The notes: generated by a model not told the origin, from the sequence alone. Shown: positions 37,827 to 49,331, numbered from the stretch's first letter. The stretch: DNA of 64,000 nucleotides from Hyphomicrobiales bacterium (GCA_022842205.1 JALHQA010000007.1:1-64000), one strand, 5' to 3'. Numbers and translations are program-made.

Positions 37827-38909
37827 ATGAGCGATCTCAGCGCACTCGAAGCCTCGATACTCAACGACATCGCCGCCGCCTCCGACGAGGCGGCGCTTGA
37901 GGCGGTGCGCGTCGCCGCGCTCGGCAAGAAGGGCTCGGTCTCGGCCGAGCTCGCAAAGCTCGGCGCGATGTCGCCGGACGAGCGCAAGTCCTATGGCGCC
38001 GCCGTCAATACGGTGCGCGACCGCATCGCCGCGGCGCTGGCGGACCGCAAGGCAAAACTCGGCGACGCCGCGCTCGATGCGAAGCTTGCTGCGGAAGCCG
38101 CCGATGTGACGCTGCCGCTGCGTCCTTCGGCACTGGAAGCCGGACGCATTCATCCCGTCAGCCAGGTCACGGAAGAGATCGCCGCGATCTTCGCCGATCT
38201 CGGCTTCTCCGTCGCCGAAGGCCCGGACATCGAAGACGACGAGCACAATTTCACCGCGCTGAATTTTCCGGTCGGTCATCCCGCCCGCGAGATGCACGAC
38301 ACCTTCTTTCTCGCGCCGGGCGCGAACGGCGAACGCAAGGTGCTGCGCACCCACACCTCGCCGGTGCAGATCCGCACCATGCGGACAAAGACGCCGCCGC
38401 ACCGCGTCATCATTCCGGGGCGTACATATCGCAACGACTCGGACCAGACCCATACGCCGATGTTCCATCAGGTCGAAGGCCTCGTCATCGACCGCGGCGC
38501 CCATATCGGCCAGCTGAAATGGACGCTGATCGAATTTCTCAAGGCCTTCTTCGAAGTGCCCGAGGTCGAGATGCGGATGCGCCCGAGTTTCTTCCCGTTC
38601 ACCGAGCCGTCGATCGAGGTCGACATCCGCTGCGACCGGTCGGGCCCGGAAATCCGCATCGGCGAAGGCAAGGACTGGATGGAAATCCTTGGCTGCGGCA
38701 TGGTTCATCCCAACGTGCTGAGAAATTGCGGGCTCGATCCCGACGAGTGGCAGGGCTTTGCCTGGGGCATGGGCATCGACCGGCTGGCGATGCTGAAATA
38801 CGGCATGCCCGATCTTCGCGCCTTCTTTGACGCCGATGTCCGCTGGATCGAGCATTACGGCTTCCGGCCGCTCGACCTGCCGACGCTGATCGGAGGGCTG
38901 AGCTCGTGA
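37827..38909 (+). CDS. pheS: Phenylalanine--tRNA ligase alpha subunit
   Basis: [28 protein letters not shown]...; [13 protein letters not shown]. Confidence 0.98.
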   Translation: MSDLSALEASILNDIAAASDEAALEAVRVAALGKKGSVSAELAKLGAMSPDERKSYGAAVNTVRDRIAAALADRKAKLGDAALDAKLAAEAADVTLPLRPSALEAGRIHPVSQVTEEIAAIFADLGFSVAEGPDIEDDEHNFTALNFPVGHPAREMHDTFFLAPGANGERKVLRTHTSPVQIRTMRTKTPPHRVIIPGRTYRNDSDQTHTPMFHQVEGLVIDRGAHIGQLKWTLIEFLKAFFEVPEVEMRMRPSFFPFTEPSIEVDIRCDRSGPEIRIGEGKDWMEILGCGMVHPNVLRNCGLDPDEWQGFAWGMGIDRLAMLKYGMPDLRAFFDADVRWIEHYGFRPLDLPTLIGGLSS

Positions 38910-41299
38910 AGTTCACGCTTTCCTGGCTGAAAGAGCATCTCAAGACCGAGGCCGGGCTCGACGTCATTACCGAGGCGCTGACGCGTGTCGGTCTGGAGGT
39001 CGAGCATGTCGAGGACCCCGCGAGCGCGCTCGCCCCTTTCGTGACCGCGAAGGTGCTTGAGGCGGCCCGCCATCCGAATGCCGACAAGCTTCAGGTTCTG
39101 AAGATCGATCAGGGCGACGGCAAACCGGTGCAGGTCGTGTGCGGCGCGCCGAATGCGCGCGCCGGCATGATCGGCGTCTTCGCCGCCGAGGGCACGACGA
39201 TTCCGGGCAGCGGCATGGTGCTGAAGGCCGGCGAAATCCGCGGTCAGGCCTCGCACGGCATGATGGTGTCCGAACGCGAGATGGGCCTCTCCAACGAGCA
39301 TACCGGCATCATCGAAATGCCGGAGGGCACGCCGGTCGGAACACCCTTCGCGCCTTTGATGGGCCTCGACGATCCGGTGATCGAGATTGCGGTCACGCCG
39401 AACCGGCCGGACTGCCTTGGCGTTTCGGGTCTGGCGCGCGATCTGGCCGCCGCCGAAATCGGCGAAGCCATTACACGCAAGCCACAAACCGTGAAGGGCG
39501 CCTATCCCTGCCCGGTGAAGGTGACGCTCGATCTCGACGATCCCGGTCTCGCGCCGGCCTTCGCGCTGCGCATGGTCCGCGGCGTGAAGAACGGCCCGTC
39601 GCCGGAATGGCTGCAGAAGAAGCTGCGCGCCGTCGGACTGCGCCCGATCAACGCGCTGGTCGACGTCACCAATCTTCTGACGATCGACCGCGCCCGCCCG
39701 CTGCATGTGTTCGACGCCGCGAAGGTCTCGGGCGATCTTGTCGTCCGCCGCGCGAAGCCGGGCGAAACGCTGCTCGCGCTCGACGGCAAGACCTATTCCA
39801 TCGACGAAACCATGGTCGTGATCGCCGACGGGAACGGCGTCGAATCCCTCGGCGGCATCATGGGCGGCGAGGCGACCGGCTGTACCGATGATACCGTCGA
39901 TGTCCTGATCGAGAGCGCGCTCTGGGATCCTTTCAACATCGCCAAGACCGGCCGCGCGCTCGGCGTGCATTCGGACGCACGTCATCGCTTCGAGCGCGGC
40001 GTCGATCCCGATTTCACCGTCCCCGGCCTTGAACTCGCGACGCAGATCATTCTCGATCTCTGCGGCGGCGAACCGTCGGATATTTTCCTCGCCGGCGAAA
40101 TTCCCGACACGCGCCGCGCGATCGATTTCCCGGTCTCGGAGGTCAAGCGGCTGACCGGGCTGGACCTGCACGCGGCCGAGATCAAGATCGTGCTGCAGAA
40201 TCTCGGCTTCACGGTCTCGGGAGCAGGCGAGATCTTGAAGGTCGCGGCGCCGAGCTGGCGCCCGGACATTCACGGCAAGGCCGATCTCGTCGAAGAGGTC
40301 ATGCGCATTGTCGGCCTCGACAAGGTACCGGCCGTCCCGCTGCCGAAAACCGAAAGCATCTCGTGCGCCGTATTGACGCCGCTGCAGAAGCGCGCCCGCA
40401 CCGGCCGCCGGGCGCTCGCCGCGCGCGGCCTCGGCGAGGCAATCACCTGGTCCTTCGTGTCCAAACCGCAGGCGGAGATGTTCGGCGGCGGCAAGCCGGA
40501 ACTGGCGCTCGCCAATCCCATCGCCGCCGATCTTTCGGACATGCGGCCGAGCCTGCTGCCCGGGCTCGTTGCCGCCGCGCAGCGCAATGCCGACCGCGGC
40601 ATCGCTGAATCGGCCCTGTTCGAGCTCGGCCAGATTTTCCTCGGCGACGGCCCGGACGACCAGCGCCTCGCCGCCGCGAGCCTCCGCCGCGGCCAGCCGC
40701 GCCACTGGTCCGGCGTCCGCGCGCCCGATGCATTCGACGCCAAGGCCGACGCGCTCGCGCTGCTGTCGGCCCTCGGGATCGACACTTCGCGCGTCCAGAT
40801 CGTCCCCGGCGGGCCGGACTGGTTTCATCCAAACCGGTCGGGAACGATTCAGCTCGGCCCGCAGAACGTGTTCGGCCATTTCGGCGAATTGCACCCCCGC
40901 CTGCTGAAACAGCTCGGCACCGACGGCCCGCTGGCCGCCATGGAGATCGTGCTCGACGATCTGCCGGAGCCCAAGGCGAAGCCGACCAAGTCGAAGCCCG
41001 CACTCGCAATTTCCGATCTGCAGCCGGTCTCGCGCGATTTTGCCTTCGTGGTGGAACGCCGTGTCCGCGCCGCCGACATCCTGCGCGCCGCGCTGAAAGC
41101 CGAGCCGAAGCTGATCGTCGGCGCCGATGTATTCGATGTCTATGAAGGCAAAGGCATTCCGGACGGCATGACGTCCGTCGGCGTCGCCGTCACGCTGCAG
41201 CCGCGCGACAAGACCCTGACCGATGCGGAAATCGACGCGGTGTCGGAAAAAATCGTCGCCGCGGTGGCGAAGGCCACAGGCGCGACGCTCAGAGGCTGA
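38906..41299 (+). CDS. pheT: Phenylalanine--tRNA ligase beta subunit
   Basis: [33 protein letters not shown]; 797 aa; 4-nt overlap with pheS. Confidence 0.98.
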   Translation: MKFTLSWLKEHLKTEAGLDVITEALTRVGLEVEHVEDPASALAPFVTAKVLEAARHPNADKLQVLKIDQGDGKPVQVVCGAPNARAGMIGVFAAEGTTIPGSGMVLKAGEIRGQASHGMMVSEREMGLSNEHTGIIEMPEGTPVGTPFAPLMGLDDPVIEIAVTPNRPDCLGVSGLARDLAAAEIGEAITRKPQTVKGAYPCPVKVTLDLDDPGLAPAFALRMVRGVKNGPSPEWLQKKLRAVGLRPINALVDVTNLLTIDRARPLHVFDAAKVSGDLVVRRAKPGETLLALDGKTYSIDETMVVIADGNGVESLGGIMGGEATGCTDDTVDVLIESALWDPFNIAKTGRALGVHSDARHRFERGVDPDFTVPGLELATQIILDLCGGEPSDIFLAGEIPDTRRAIDFPVSEVKRLTGLDLHAAEIKIVLQNLGFTVSGAGEILKVAAPSWRPDIHGKADLVEEVMRIVGLDKVPAVPLPKTESISCAVLTPLQKRARTGRRALAARGLGEAITWSFVSKPQAEMFGGGKPELALANPIAADLSDMRPSLLPGLVAAAQRNADRGIAESALFELGQIFLGDGPDDQRLAAASLRRGQPRHWSGVRAPDAFDAKADALALLSALGIDTSRVQIVPGGPDWFHPNRSGTIQLGPQNVFGHFGELHPRLLKQLGTDGPLAAMEIVLDDLPEPKAKPTKSKPALAISDLQPVSRDFAFVVERRVRAADILRAALKAEPKLIVGADVFDVYEGKGIPDGMTSVGVAVTLQPRDKTLTDAEIDAVSEKIVAAVAKATGATLRG

Positions 41300-41343
41300 C
41301 GCCGCCTCTTGATCCCGGGCGGCATTTCCGCTGTCTGTTGGGC

Positions 41344-42120
41344 ATGGGCATTCTCGACATTTTTGATCCTTTACGCCGCGCCATCGGTGGAGCGATCGTC
41401 CGCTATCTCACGCGGCCGCAGAAAGGATTCGAGCCTGCCTCGACCAGCGACCCGGCGAAGCTGCGGCAGGCCCTGCGCCCCGGCGACGTCCTGCTGATCG
41501 AAGGCTCGAGCCGCATCGCCGCCGTCATCAAATATCTGACGACCTCCACCTGGAGCCATTCGGCCCTTTATATCGGCAGCTATCAGGGCGAGCGGCATAT
41601 GCTGATCGAGGTCGAGGTCGATAACGGCTGCAATGCCGTTCCGCTGTCGAAGTACGAGAATGCGCAAACGCGGATTTGCCGTCCGGCCGGACTCGACGAC
41701 GAGGGGCGTCAGGAGGTTATCGATTTCATGATCTCCAAGATCGGCCTGCGCTACGACACCAAGAACATTCTGGATCTCGCCCGCTATCTTCTGCCGAAAC
41801 CCCCGGTGCCGGCGCGCTTCCGCCGCCGCCTGCTCGCGCTCGGCTCGGGCGATCCGACACGCGCGATCTGCTCATCGCTGCTGGCGCAGGCGTTCGAGCA
41901 TGTGCAGTATCCGGTCCTGCCGCGCATCACGCGCGCCTCGGCGACAACCAACCGCCAGCGCCGGCAGCGCAGCGAAATATTGCACATACGCCATTATTCG
42001 CTCTACACGCCGCGCGATTTCGACATCTCGCCCTATTTCGCCATCGTCAAGCCGACCCTCCAGGCCGGCTTCGACTACAAGGCGCTGGTGTGGCGCCGCG
42101 CGCCAAAGGCCGCCGAATGA
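41344..42120 (+). CDS. YiiX/YebB-like NlpC/P60-type cysteine hydrolase
   Basis: [45 protein letters not shown]. Confidence 0.85.
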   Translation: MGILDIFDPLRRAIGGAIVRYLTRPQKGFEPASTSDPAKLRQALRPGDVLLIEGSSRIAAVIKYLTTSTWSHSALYIGSYQGERHMLIEVEVDNGCNAVPLSKYENAQTRICRPAGLDDEGRQEVIDFMISKIGLRYDTKNILDLARYLLPKPPVPARFRRRLLALGSGDPTRAICSSLLAQAFEHVQYPVLPRITRASATTNRQRRQRSEILHIRHYSLYTPRDFDISPYFAIVKPTLQAGFDYKALVWRRAPKAAE

Positions 42121-42779
42121 TTGCCGCCGCTCTCCTCGCCCTCCGTCAGGCGTTCTCGCCGCCGTTCCGCTCGATCCTGTTCAAGACCGTCGGGCTCGCC
42201 CTCGTCTTTCTCGTTTTGCTCGGCATTCTCTTGCAGACGCTGGCGGCAAAGCTGATCGACTTCTCGAACCAGAACTACGATCTCGCTGCCTCTGTTCTGT
42301 CCGGCCTCGGCATCGTCGTCGCGCTTTTCTTCCTTGTGCCGCCGGTCGTCTCGCTCGTCGCCGGCTTTTTCCAGGACCGCATCGCCGATCTGGTCGAGAG
42401 CTCGCACTACCCGCAGGATGCGCCGGGCCGCGAACTGCCGACCGGCCGCTCCATCCTGCTCGCCACGCGGTTTGCCCTGCTTGTGCTTGCCGTCAATATC
42501 GGCGCGCTGCTTCTCCTGCTCGTGCCCGGCGTCAACATCATCGCCTGGTGGCTCGCCAACGGCTATCTGCTCGGCCGCGAATATTTCGAGTTCGCCGCCA
42601 TGCGCTTCATGACGGAAGACGAGGCGCGGGCGCTGCGCCGCAGCCGCCGCGGCATGGTCTTCATCGCCGGGCTGTTCGTTGCCGCGTTCATGGCGATCCC
42701 GGTCCTCAATCTCGCGACGCCGCTCGTCGCTTCGGCCTTCATGATCCATATTTTCAAGGGCATGAAGCGCGTGGCATGA
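42117..42779 (+). CDS. EI24/CysZ-like membrane protein
   Basis: [23 protein letters not shown]...[18 protein letters not shown]24 signature; 4-nt overlap with upstream gene. Confidence 0.85.
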   Translation: MIAAALLALRQAFSPPFRSILFKTVGLALVFLVLLGILLQTLAAKLIDFSNQNYDLAASVLSGLGIVVALFFLVPPVVSLVAGFFQDRIADLVESSHYPQDAPGRELPTGRSILLATRFALLVLAVNIGALLLLLVPGVNIIAWWLANGYLLGREYFEFAAMRFMTEDEARALRRSRRGMVFIAGLFVAAFMAIPVLNLATPLVASAFMIHIFKGMKRVA

Positions 42780-43102
42780 AAACATCGATTCTCTATCTCG
42801 CGGCGGCGCTCGCCGAGATCGCCGGCTGCTTCGCCTTCTGGGCATGGCTGCGCCTCGACAAAAGCGCGCTCTGGCTCATTCCCGGCATGGTGTCGCTTGG
42901 GATATTCGCCTGGCTTCTGACGATGGTCGATGCATCGGCGGCCGGCCGCGCCTATGCCGCCTATGGTGGTATTTACATCGCCGCATCCCTCGCTTGGCTC
43001 TGGGGTGCCGAGGGCCTGCGCCCCGACCGCTGGGACCTGATCGGCGCAACGATCTGCCTCATCGGCGCTGCCGTCATCATCGCCGGCCCGCGCGCGGCCT
43101 GA
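42776..43102 (+). CDS. YnfA family membrane protein
   Basis: [25 protein letters not shown]...[31 protein letters not shown]. Confidence 0.95.
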   Translation: MKTSILYLAAALAEIAGCFAFWAWLRLDKSALWLIPGMVSLGIFAWLLTMVDASAAGRAYAAYGGIYIAASLAWLWGAEGLRPDRWDLIGATICLIGAAVIIAGPRAA

Positions 43103-43103
43103 G

Positions 43104-44876
43104 ATGATCGCGCCCGGCACCGTGCTGCTGCACGACAATTCGCCTGCCGCCGGACGCAGCCTCCTGTTCGAAGAACCCGAGCGCGTATTGACGACGCGCG
43201 ACCCGGGATTCGTGCCGGCGCTGTTGGAGGAAGCCGAGACCGCGCTCGCCGATGGCTGGCATGTCGCGGGCTATCTCGGTTACGAGTTCGGCCTGATTTT
43301 CGAGGAGCGCCTCGCCGCCCTGCTGCCGCCCTTGAACGTGCGTCCGCTGCTCTGGCTTGGCGTTTACCCCGCACCCGAGATTTTGGACCGTGCCTCGACG
43401 GCGGAATGGCTGGCGGCCCATGTGAAAGGAGCGCCGGCGCGCGTCGACGAGATCGCGTTTTCGATGTCGCGCGCGGAGTATGAAGCCGCATTCACACGCG
43501 TGATGGATTATATCCGCGCCGGTGACGTCTACCAGGTCAACCTGACCATGCTGGCCCGTTTCCGTCTCGGCGGAGATCCGGTGGCGCTCTACCGCGATCT
43601 CTGCCGCAAGCAGCCCGTGGCGCACGGCGCGCTGATCGAGACCGGCGCCGAGACAATTCTCTCGCTATCGCCCGAGCTCTTCATCGAGCGTCGCGGACGG
43701 AAACTCACGACGCGACCGATGAAGGGCACGATCCGCCGCGGCCGCAACGCCGGGGAGGACATGGCGCTGATGCGGGAACTGCGCGCCGACGAAAAATCGC
43801 GCGCGGAAAATCTCATGATCGTCGATCTTCTGCGCAACGATCTCGGCCGCGTCGCGGAGATCGGCAGCGTCGAGGTCGAGCGCCTGTTCGACATCGAGAC
43901 CTACAAGACGCTGCATCAGATGACATCGACCGTCTCGGCGACGCTCCGTAAAGACACCAGCTTTGGAAGTGTACTGCATGCGCTGTTTCCATGCGGCTCG
44001 GTCACCGGCGCGCCGAAGATCCGCGCCATGCAGATCATCAACGAGGTCGAATCCGGACCGCGCGGACTTTACTGCGGTAGCATCGGATATGCCGCGCCGA
44101 ACGGGGATTTCTCCTTCAATGTCGCGATCCGCACCGCCGTCGTCGGCAAGGATGGGCGCGGCGAGATCGGCATCGGCGGCGGCGTGGTCGCGGATTCCAG
44201 GCTCGAGGGCGAGTATGACGAGGCGCTGCTGAAGCTGCGCTTTTTCCGCGAGCCCCACGCGCCGCTCGGCCTGATCGAGACCATGCTCTGGGACGAGCGC
44301 GGTTTTTATCTGCTCGATCGCCATCTCGAGCGGCTCGAAACCTCGGCCGCGTTCTTCGAAATTCCGTTCCGGCGGCGAGCGGTCGCCGCCGCGCTCGACA
44401 AGGCGGTCAGATCGCTGCTGCCGCCGCAGCGTGTCCGGCTGGTTCTGTCGGAAGACGGCGATGTGGAGGTGACCGCGGTCGACCTCGTGCCCACGTCGCG
44501 ATTCCGCTTCATCATCGCGACCGGACGCGTCTCGTCGTCGGACCCGCTGCTGTTTCACAAGACGACGCAGCGCGCGCTTTACGACAGCGCGCTGGCCGAA
44601 GCGAAATCCGCCGGAGCCGACGAGGCGATCCTCGTCAACGAACGCGGCGAACTGACCGAGGGCAGCTTCACCAATATTTTTATCGAGAAGGACGGCACGC
44701 TGCTGACGCCCGCTCTGTCGTCGGGCCTTTTGCCCGGCACGTTGCGGGCCGAGCTCCTGGCCACCGGCAAGGCCGAGGAACGCGTATTGACAATGGACGA
44801 TCTTGACGCCGCCGACCGCATCTTCTTCGGCAATTCGCTGCGCGGGCTTTTGCCTGCCGAACCGCTCACGCCCTAG
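43104..44876 (+). CDS. pabB: Aminodeoxychorismate synthase component I fused to 4-amino-4-deoxychorismate lyase (PabB-PabC)
   Basis: N-terminal chorismate-binding domain (SLSPELFIERRGRKLTTRPMKGTIRRG, GGVVADS) plus C-terminal PLP class IV domain (ILVNERGELTEGSFTNIFIEKDG). Confidence 0.94.
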   Translation: MIAPGTVLLHDNSPAAGRSLLFEEPERVLTTRDPGFVPALLEEAETALADGWHVAGYLGYEFGLIFEERLAALLPPLNVRPLLWLGVYPAPEILDRASTAEWLAAHVKGAPARVDEIAFSMSRAEYEAAFTRVMDYIRAGDVYQVNLTMLARFRLGGDPVALYRDLCRKQPVAHGALIETGAETILSLSPELFIERRGRKLTTRPMKGTIRRGRNAGEDMALMRELRADEKSRAENLMIVDLLRNDLGRVAEIGSVEVERLFDIETYKTLHQMTSTVSATLRKDTSFGSVLHALFPCGSVTGAPKIRAMQIINEVESGPRGLYCGSIGYAAPNGDFSFNVAIRTAVVGKDGRGEIGIGGGVVADSRLEGEYDEALLKLRFFREPHAPLGLIETMLWDERGFYLLDRHLERLETSAAFFEIPFRRRAVAAALDKAVRSLLPPQRVRLVLSEDGDVEVTAVDLVPTSRFRFIIATGRVSSSDPLLFHKTTQRALYDSALAEAKSAGADEAILVNERGELTEGSFTNIFIEKDGTLLTPALSSGLLPGTLRAELLATGKAEERVLTMDDLDAADRIFFGNSLRGLLPAEPLTP

Positions 44877-45594
44877 GCGGCGGGATTTTCCCCTTCGGTA
44901 CAGGCGCCGGCGTTTTCGGCTCGTAGCGGCAGATGTCGTTGATGAGGCAGCGCCAGCATTCCGGTACACGCGCCTTGCAGACATAGCGCCCGTGCAGAAT
45001 CAGCCAATGGTGGGCATGCAGCAGCGCCCAGTCCGGCACGACCTTCGCCAGCGCGAGCTCGACGTCCAGCGGATTTTTTCCCGGCGCAATCGGGATACGG
45101 TTGCCGAGCCGGAACAGATGCGTGTCGACCGCGATCGTCGGCTCGCCGAAGAAGATGTTGAGCACGACATTTGCCGTCTTGCGGCCGACGCCCGGCAGCG
45201 CCTGCAATTCCTCGCGCGTTCGCGGCACGTCGCCGCGATGGCGCTCGATCAGAAGCTGCGACAGCGCAAAGACATTCTTCGCCTTGGCATTGTACAGACC
45301 AATGGTCTTGATATGGCCGGATATGCCGGATACGCCGAGGCTCACCATCTTCTCCGGCGTGTCCGCCACCGCGAACAGCTTGCGCGTTGCCTTGTTGACC
45401 CCGGCATCGGTCGCCTGCGCCGACAGCACGACGGCGACGAGCAGGGTGAACGCGTTCACATATTCGAGCTCGCCCTTCGGCTCGGGATTGGCCTTCTGGA
45501 AACGGCGGAAGACCTCCTCGATCTCGTCCGGGGAAAGTTTCCGGCGTCGGGCCGGCGCTTTTTTTCTTGGAATTGGAGACTGGCGGGCTGGCAT
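44866..45594 (-). CDS. nth: Endonuclease III
   Basis: HhH LPGVGRKTANVVLN; Fe-S Cys C-x6-C-x2-C-x5-C (CKARVPECWRCLINDIC); start chosen to avoid the divergent neighbour. Confidence 0.96.
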   Translation of the reverse strand: MPARQSPIPRKKAPARRRKLSPDEIEEVFRRFQKANPEPKGELEYVNAFTLLVAVVLSAQATDAGVNKATRKLFAVADTPEKMVSLGVSGISGHIKTIGLYNAKAKNVFALSQLLIERHRGDVPRTREELQALPGVGRKTANVVLNIFFGEPTIAVDTHLFRLGNRIPIAPGKNPLDVELALAKVVPDWALLHAHHWLILHGRYVCKARVPECWRCLINDICRYEPKTPAPVPKGKIPPPRA

Positions 45595-45617
45595 GGACGC
45601 GCTAATATGCACGCGCG

Positions 45618-46115
45618 ATGACACAAGCACATCCCGCCGAGACGCCGATTTTCAAGGCGGTCCTCTGGCCGCACCGGTCGCTGGGCCCGCAAGGCTTCCA
45701 GAGCCTGATGCTCGCCATCGCCATCGCCAGCGCTTTTCTCAGCCTGCCCTTCTTCATGATCGGAGCGTGGCCCGTCGTGGGCTTTCTCGGCCTCGACGTG
45801 CTGCTGGTCTTTCTGGCGTTCCGCTGGAGCTACAAGACCGCCCGCGCCCGCGAGGAGGTGTCGCTCAGCCTGCTCGAACTGTCGGTGAAGAAGACATCGC
45901 ATTGGGGCGCGACGTCCGAGTTCCGCTTCAACCCGGCCTGGGTGCGCCTCGACCGCGAAGAGGATGAGGAATTCGGCCTGACGCGCCTGATCATCTCGGA
46001 ACGGCGGCGCGTGGTCGATGTGGGCGCATTCCTCGCGCCGGTGGAGCGCGCGGATTTCGCCAGGGCCTTCGCGTCTGCGCTCAACCAGGCCAAGCGCGGC
46101 GCGGTGTTTTCCTAG
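45618..46115 (+). CDS. DUF2244 domain-containing membrane protein
   Basis: LWPHRSLGPQGFQSLMLAIA...FNPAWVRLDRE. Confidence 0.9.
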   Translation: MTQAHPAETPIFKAVLWPHRSLGPQGFQSLMLAIAIASAFLSLPFFMIGAWPVVGFLGLDVLLVFLAFRWSYKTARAREEVSLSLLELSVKKTSHWGATSEFRFNPAWVRLDREEDEEFGLTRLIISERRRVVDVGAFLAPVERADFARAFASALNQAKRGAVFS

Positions 46116-46288
46116 AATTTACGTTTTGCCTTGGCGTAGAGCCACGCTCCGACGCTGGCGATCAGGCCCACCACGATCAGCCAGAACAGGATAATCACGC
46201 CGATTGCGCCGAAAACGGCCTGCAGCGTGTCCCAGAATCCGACATTGGCAATGAGGATGGCGAGCAGAACTAGAATCAGGATCGGCAT
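46112..46288 (-). CDS. 58-aa two-TM microprotein, absent from the ORF track
   Basis: MPILILVLLAILIANVGFWDTLQAVFGAIGVIILFWLIVVGLIASVGAWLYAKAKRKF with GGAG Shine-Dalgarno 6 nt before ATG; overlaps the DUF2244 stop tail-to-tail. Confidence 0.7.
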   Translation of the reverse strand: MPILILVLLAILIANVGFWDTLQAVFGAIGVIILFWLIVVGLIASVGAWLYAKAKRKF

Positions 46289-46580
46289 GTCATCTCCGGG
46301 TATTTTACGGATTCAGGTCATCGACCGTTCTGCCTAACCCGCAACTTGCGCCGGACGTTCCTGGCAAGGTTAAAATCCGTACCGTTCCGGCTCCCGTTAC
46401 TTCTCCAGCAGCACGGATGCATCGCCATCCGATTGCAAGGCAAGGGTTTTCGGTTCGCCGCGGCGACCGCCCTTAACGATGAGAGAACGCTGACATAACT
46501 ACATCCTTGAGTTGATTTGAATGTCGTATGCAATCTACACGCAAGGCGCCATTCCGGCGCACCAAGTCAGGGAGAGCAAC

Positions 46581-47321
46581 ATGTTAAGCTACAAGCGGAC
46601 ACTCGCCGTCCTCGCCAGCGCAACGGCTCTGGTTCTGGTGATGGGCACGACCGCCGATGCGCTGGGCCTTGGCCTCGGCGGACGCGGCAAGAGCGCCAGT
46701 TCGAGTTCCGGCGGATCAACCGCCAGCAGCCGGGGCGGAGCCCTTGGCGGGCTTGGCCGCAGCGTCGGACGCGCCGTGGGCGGTCTTGGCCGCTCGGTCG
46801 GCGGCGCGCTCGGCGGTGTCGGCGGCAAATCGACCTCCGGTACATCGTCCGGCACCAGCATCGGCAGCCGTTCGTCGGCCGGCGTGAGCGTTGGCAACAC
46901 GTCCGCGGGCGGCCTTGCCGTCGGTGCCACCGTCCTCGGTGCCCGGGGGGTCAACGCCGACGCTGTTATCGGAGGCGCCAACACGGCGAAAGTCGACGCC
47001 ACGGTCGGCGGGGCGGACACGATCGGAACCACCGCGACGGTGAACGCCCTGCGCAGCGGCTCGCTCCTCGATGCCGATATCGGCGCCAATGTCGGCGACC
47101 TGAACGCCCGTATCGGCGCCAATGTCGGTCCAGGCCTGGGCCTCTCGGTCGATATTGGCGGCCCCGGGGGCCCTGGAGGTCCCGACGGGCCGGATGGCCC
47201 CGGCTCTCCTGACGCCAGCGCAGCGGGCATGACGACCGCCGATCTGACCACGATCTGCGGCAATGTCCTGGCCAATCCGGCTCAGTACAATGGCCTGATC
47301 GTCATGAAGTGCATGCAATAA
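46581..47321 (+). CDS. Secreted Gly/Ser-rich low-complexity repeat protein
   Basis: Signal peptide; LGGLGRSVGRAVGGLGRSVGGALGGVGGK, DADIGANVGDLNARIGANVGPG, and GGPGGPGGPDGPDGPGSPD; GGGAG Shine-Dalgarno before ATG 46581. Confidence 0.75.
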   Translation: MLSYKRTLAVLASATALVLVMGTTADALGLGLGGRGKSASSSSGGSTASSRGGALGGLGRSVGRAVGGLGRSVGGALGGVGGKSTSGTSSGTSIGSRSSAGVSVGNTSAGGLAVGATVLGARGVNADAVIGGANTAKVDATVGGADTIGTTATVNALRSGSLLDADIGANVGDLNARIGANVGPGLGLSVDIGGPGGPGGPDGPDGPGSPDASAAGMTTADLTTICGNVLANPAQYNGLIVMKCMQ

Positions 47322-47344
47322 AGCTCCTTATGCCTTCCGGCGGG

Positions 47345-47370
47345 AAGCGCGGCCTCCGGGCCGCGCTTTT
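47345..47370 (+). terminator. Rho-independent terminator
   Basis: AAGCGCGGCC-TCC-GGGCCGCGCTTTT. Confidence 0.85.
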
Positions 47371-47507
47371 GCACGTTAAGGGTGCGGCACGCGTTGTCAT
47401 TGATTTTTCAGGGTGGATGAGTAGGGTGCCGCCCAAATCGCACATGGTCGGCTTTTGCTTTGTCCGCGTCCGAGCGGCGGGCCGCCCCTATTTTGGATTC
47501 CATATCT

Positions 47508-49331
47508 ATGAAACTGCGCAATGTGGCGATCATCGCCCACGTCGACCATGGCAAGACGACCCTCGTCGACGAACTCCTGAAACAGTCCGGTTCCTACCGC
47601 GAGAACCAGCGCGTCGCCGAGCGCGTGATGGATTCGAACGATCTCGAAAAGGAGCGCGGCATCACCATCCTCGCCAAGGCGACCTCGATCGTCTGGAAGG
47701 ACACGCGCATCAATATCGTCGATACGCCCGGCCACGCCGATTTCGGCGGCGAGGTGGAGCGCATCCTCAACATGGTCGACAGCGCCATCGTGCTCGTCGA
47801 TGCCGCCGAAGGTCCGATGCCGCAGACCAAGTTCGTGGTCGGCAAGGCGCTGAAAGTCGGCCTCCGCCCGATCGTCGTCATCAACAAGGTCGACCGCTCC
47901 GACGCCCGGCCCACCGAGGTCATCAACGAGGTGTTCGATCTGTTCGCCGCGCTCGACGCGAGCGACGAGCAGCTCGACTTCCCCATTCTGTATGGCTCCG
48001 GCCGCTCCGGCTGGATGGCCGACAAGCCGGAAGGTCCGTCCGACCAGGGCATGGCGCCGCTGCTCGATCTCGTGCTCAAGCACGTGCCCGAGCCGACGAT
48101 CCACGCCGACACCCAGTTCCGCATGATCGGCACGCTGCTGGAAGCAAACCCCTTCCTCGGCCGCATGATCACCGGACGCATCACGTCAGGCACGATCAAG
48201 CCCAACCAGACGATCAAGGTGCTGGCGCAGGACGGCACGGTGGTCGAGCAGGGCCGCGTCTCCAAAATTCTCGCCTTCCGCGGCATCGAGCGCACGCCGA
48301 TCGAGGAAGGCTCCGCCGGCGACATCGTCGCCATTGCCGGTTTGCCGAAAGGCACCGTTGCCGACACGTTCTGCGATCTCAGCGTCACCGAGCCGCTGAA
48401 GGCGCAGCCGATCGATCCGCCGACCGTGACGATGTCGTTCATCGTCAACGACAGTCCGCTCGCCGGCACCGAGGGCGACAAGGTGACGAGCCGCGTCATT
48501 CGCGACCGCCTCATGAAAGAAGCCGAAGGCAATGTCGCGCTGAAGATCGAGGAAGCCGCCGACAAGGATTCGTTCTTCGTGTCGGGACGCGGCGAACTTC
48601 AACTGTCCGTACTGATCGAGACCATGCGCCGCGAAGGCTTCGAAATCGCCGTCTCGCGCCCGCGCGTCGTGCTGCAGCAGGACGAGAACGGTCAGACGCT
48701 CGAACCCATCGAGGAAGTCGTCGTCGACGTCGACGAGGAACATTCCGGCGTCGTCGTGCAGAAAATGGGCGAGCGCCGCGCCGACATGCTGGAAATGAAG
48801 CCGTCGGGCGGCAACCGCGTCCGCCTCGTGTTCCACGCGCCGACGCGCGGCCTCATCGGCTATCAGTCGGAACTGATGACCGACACCCGCGGCACCGCGA
48901 TCATGAACCGCCTGTTCCACGCCTATGAACCCTACAAGGGCGAGATCGCCGGCCGCCGCAACGGCGTCCTGATCGCCAACTCGCCGGGCGAGGCGGTGGC
49001 GTACGCACTGTGGAATCTCGAAGACCGCGGCCCGATGATGATCGAACCCGGCTGGAAGGTCTATCAGGGCATGATCGTCGGCGAACACACGCGCGACAAC
49101 GACCTCGAAGTCAACGTGCTCAAGGGCAAGCAGCTGACCAATATCCGCACGACCTCCAAGGACGAGGCGGTGCGGCTGACGCCGCCGATCCGCATGACGC
49201 TGGAGCGCGCCCTGACCTACATCCAGGACGACGAGCGCGTCGAGGTCACGCCGAAATCGATCCGCCTGCGCAAGGTCCATCTCGATCCGAACGACCGCAA
49301 GCGCTCGGAAAAGCTCAAGGAAGCCGTCTGA
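47508..49331 (+). CDS. typA: Translational GTPase TypA/BipA
   Basis: MKLRNVAIIAHVDHGKTTLVDELLKQSG...; full-length BipA. Confidence 0.98.
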   Translation: MKLRNVAIIAHVDHGKTTLVDELLKQSGSYRENQRVAERVMDSNDLEKERGITILAKATSIVWKDTRINIVDTPGHADFGGEVERILNMVDSAIVLVDAAEGPMPQTKFVVGKALKVGLRPIVVINKVDRSDARPTEVINEVFDLFAALDASDEQLDFPILYGSGRSGWMADKPEGPSDQGMAPLLDLVLKHVPEPTIHADTQFRMIGTLLEANPFLGRMITGRITSGTIKPNQTIKVLAQDGTVVEQGRVSKILAFRGIERTPIEEGSAGDIVAIAGLPKGTVADTFCDLSVTEPLKAQPIDPPTVTMSFIVNDSPLAGTEGDKVTSRVIRDRLMKEAEGNVALKIEEAADKDSFFVSGRGELQLSVLIETMRREGFEIAVSRPRVVLQQDENGQTLEPIEEVVVDVDEEHSGVVVQKMGERRADMLEMKPSGGNRVRLVFHAPTRGLIGYQSELMTDTRGTAIMNRLFHAYEPYKGEIAGRRNGVLIANSPGEAVAYALWNLEDRGPMMIEPGWKVYQGMIVGEHTRDNDLEVNVLKGKQLTNIRTTSKDEAVRLTPPIRMTLERALTYIQDDERVEVTPKSIRLRKVHLDPNDRKRSEKLKEAV

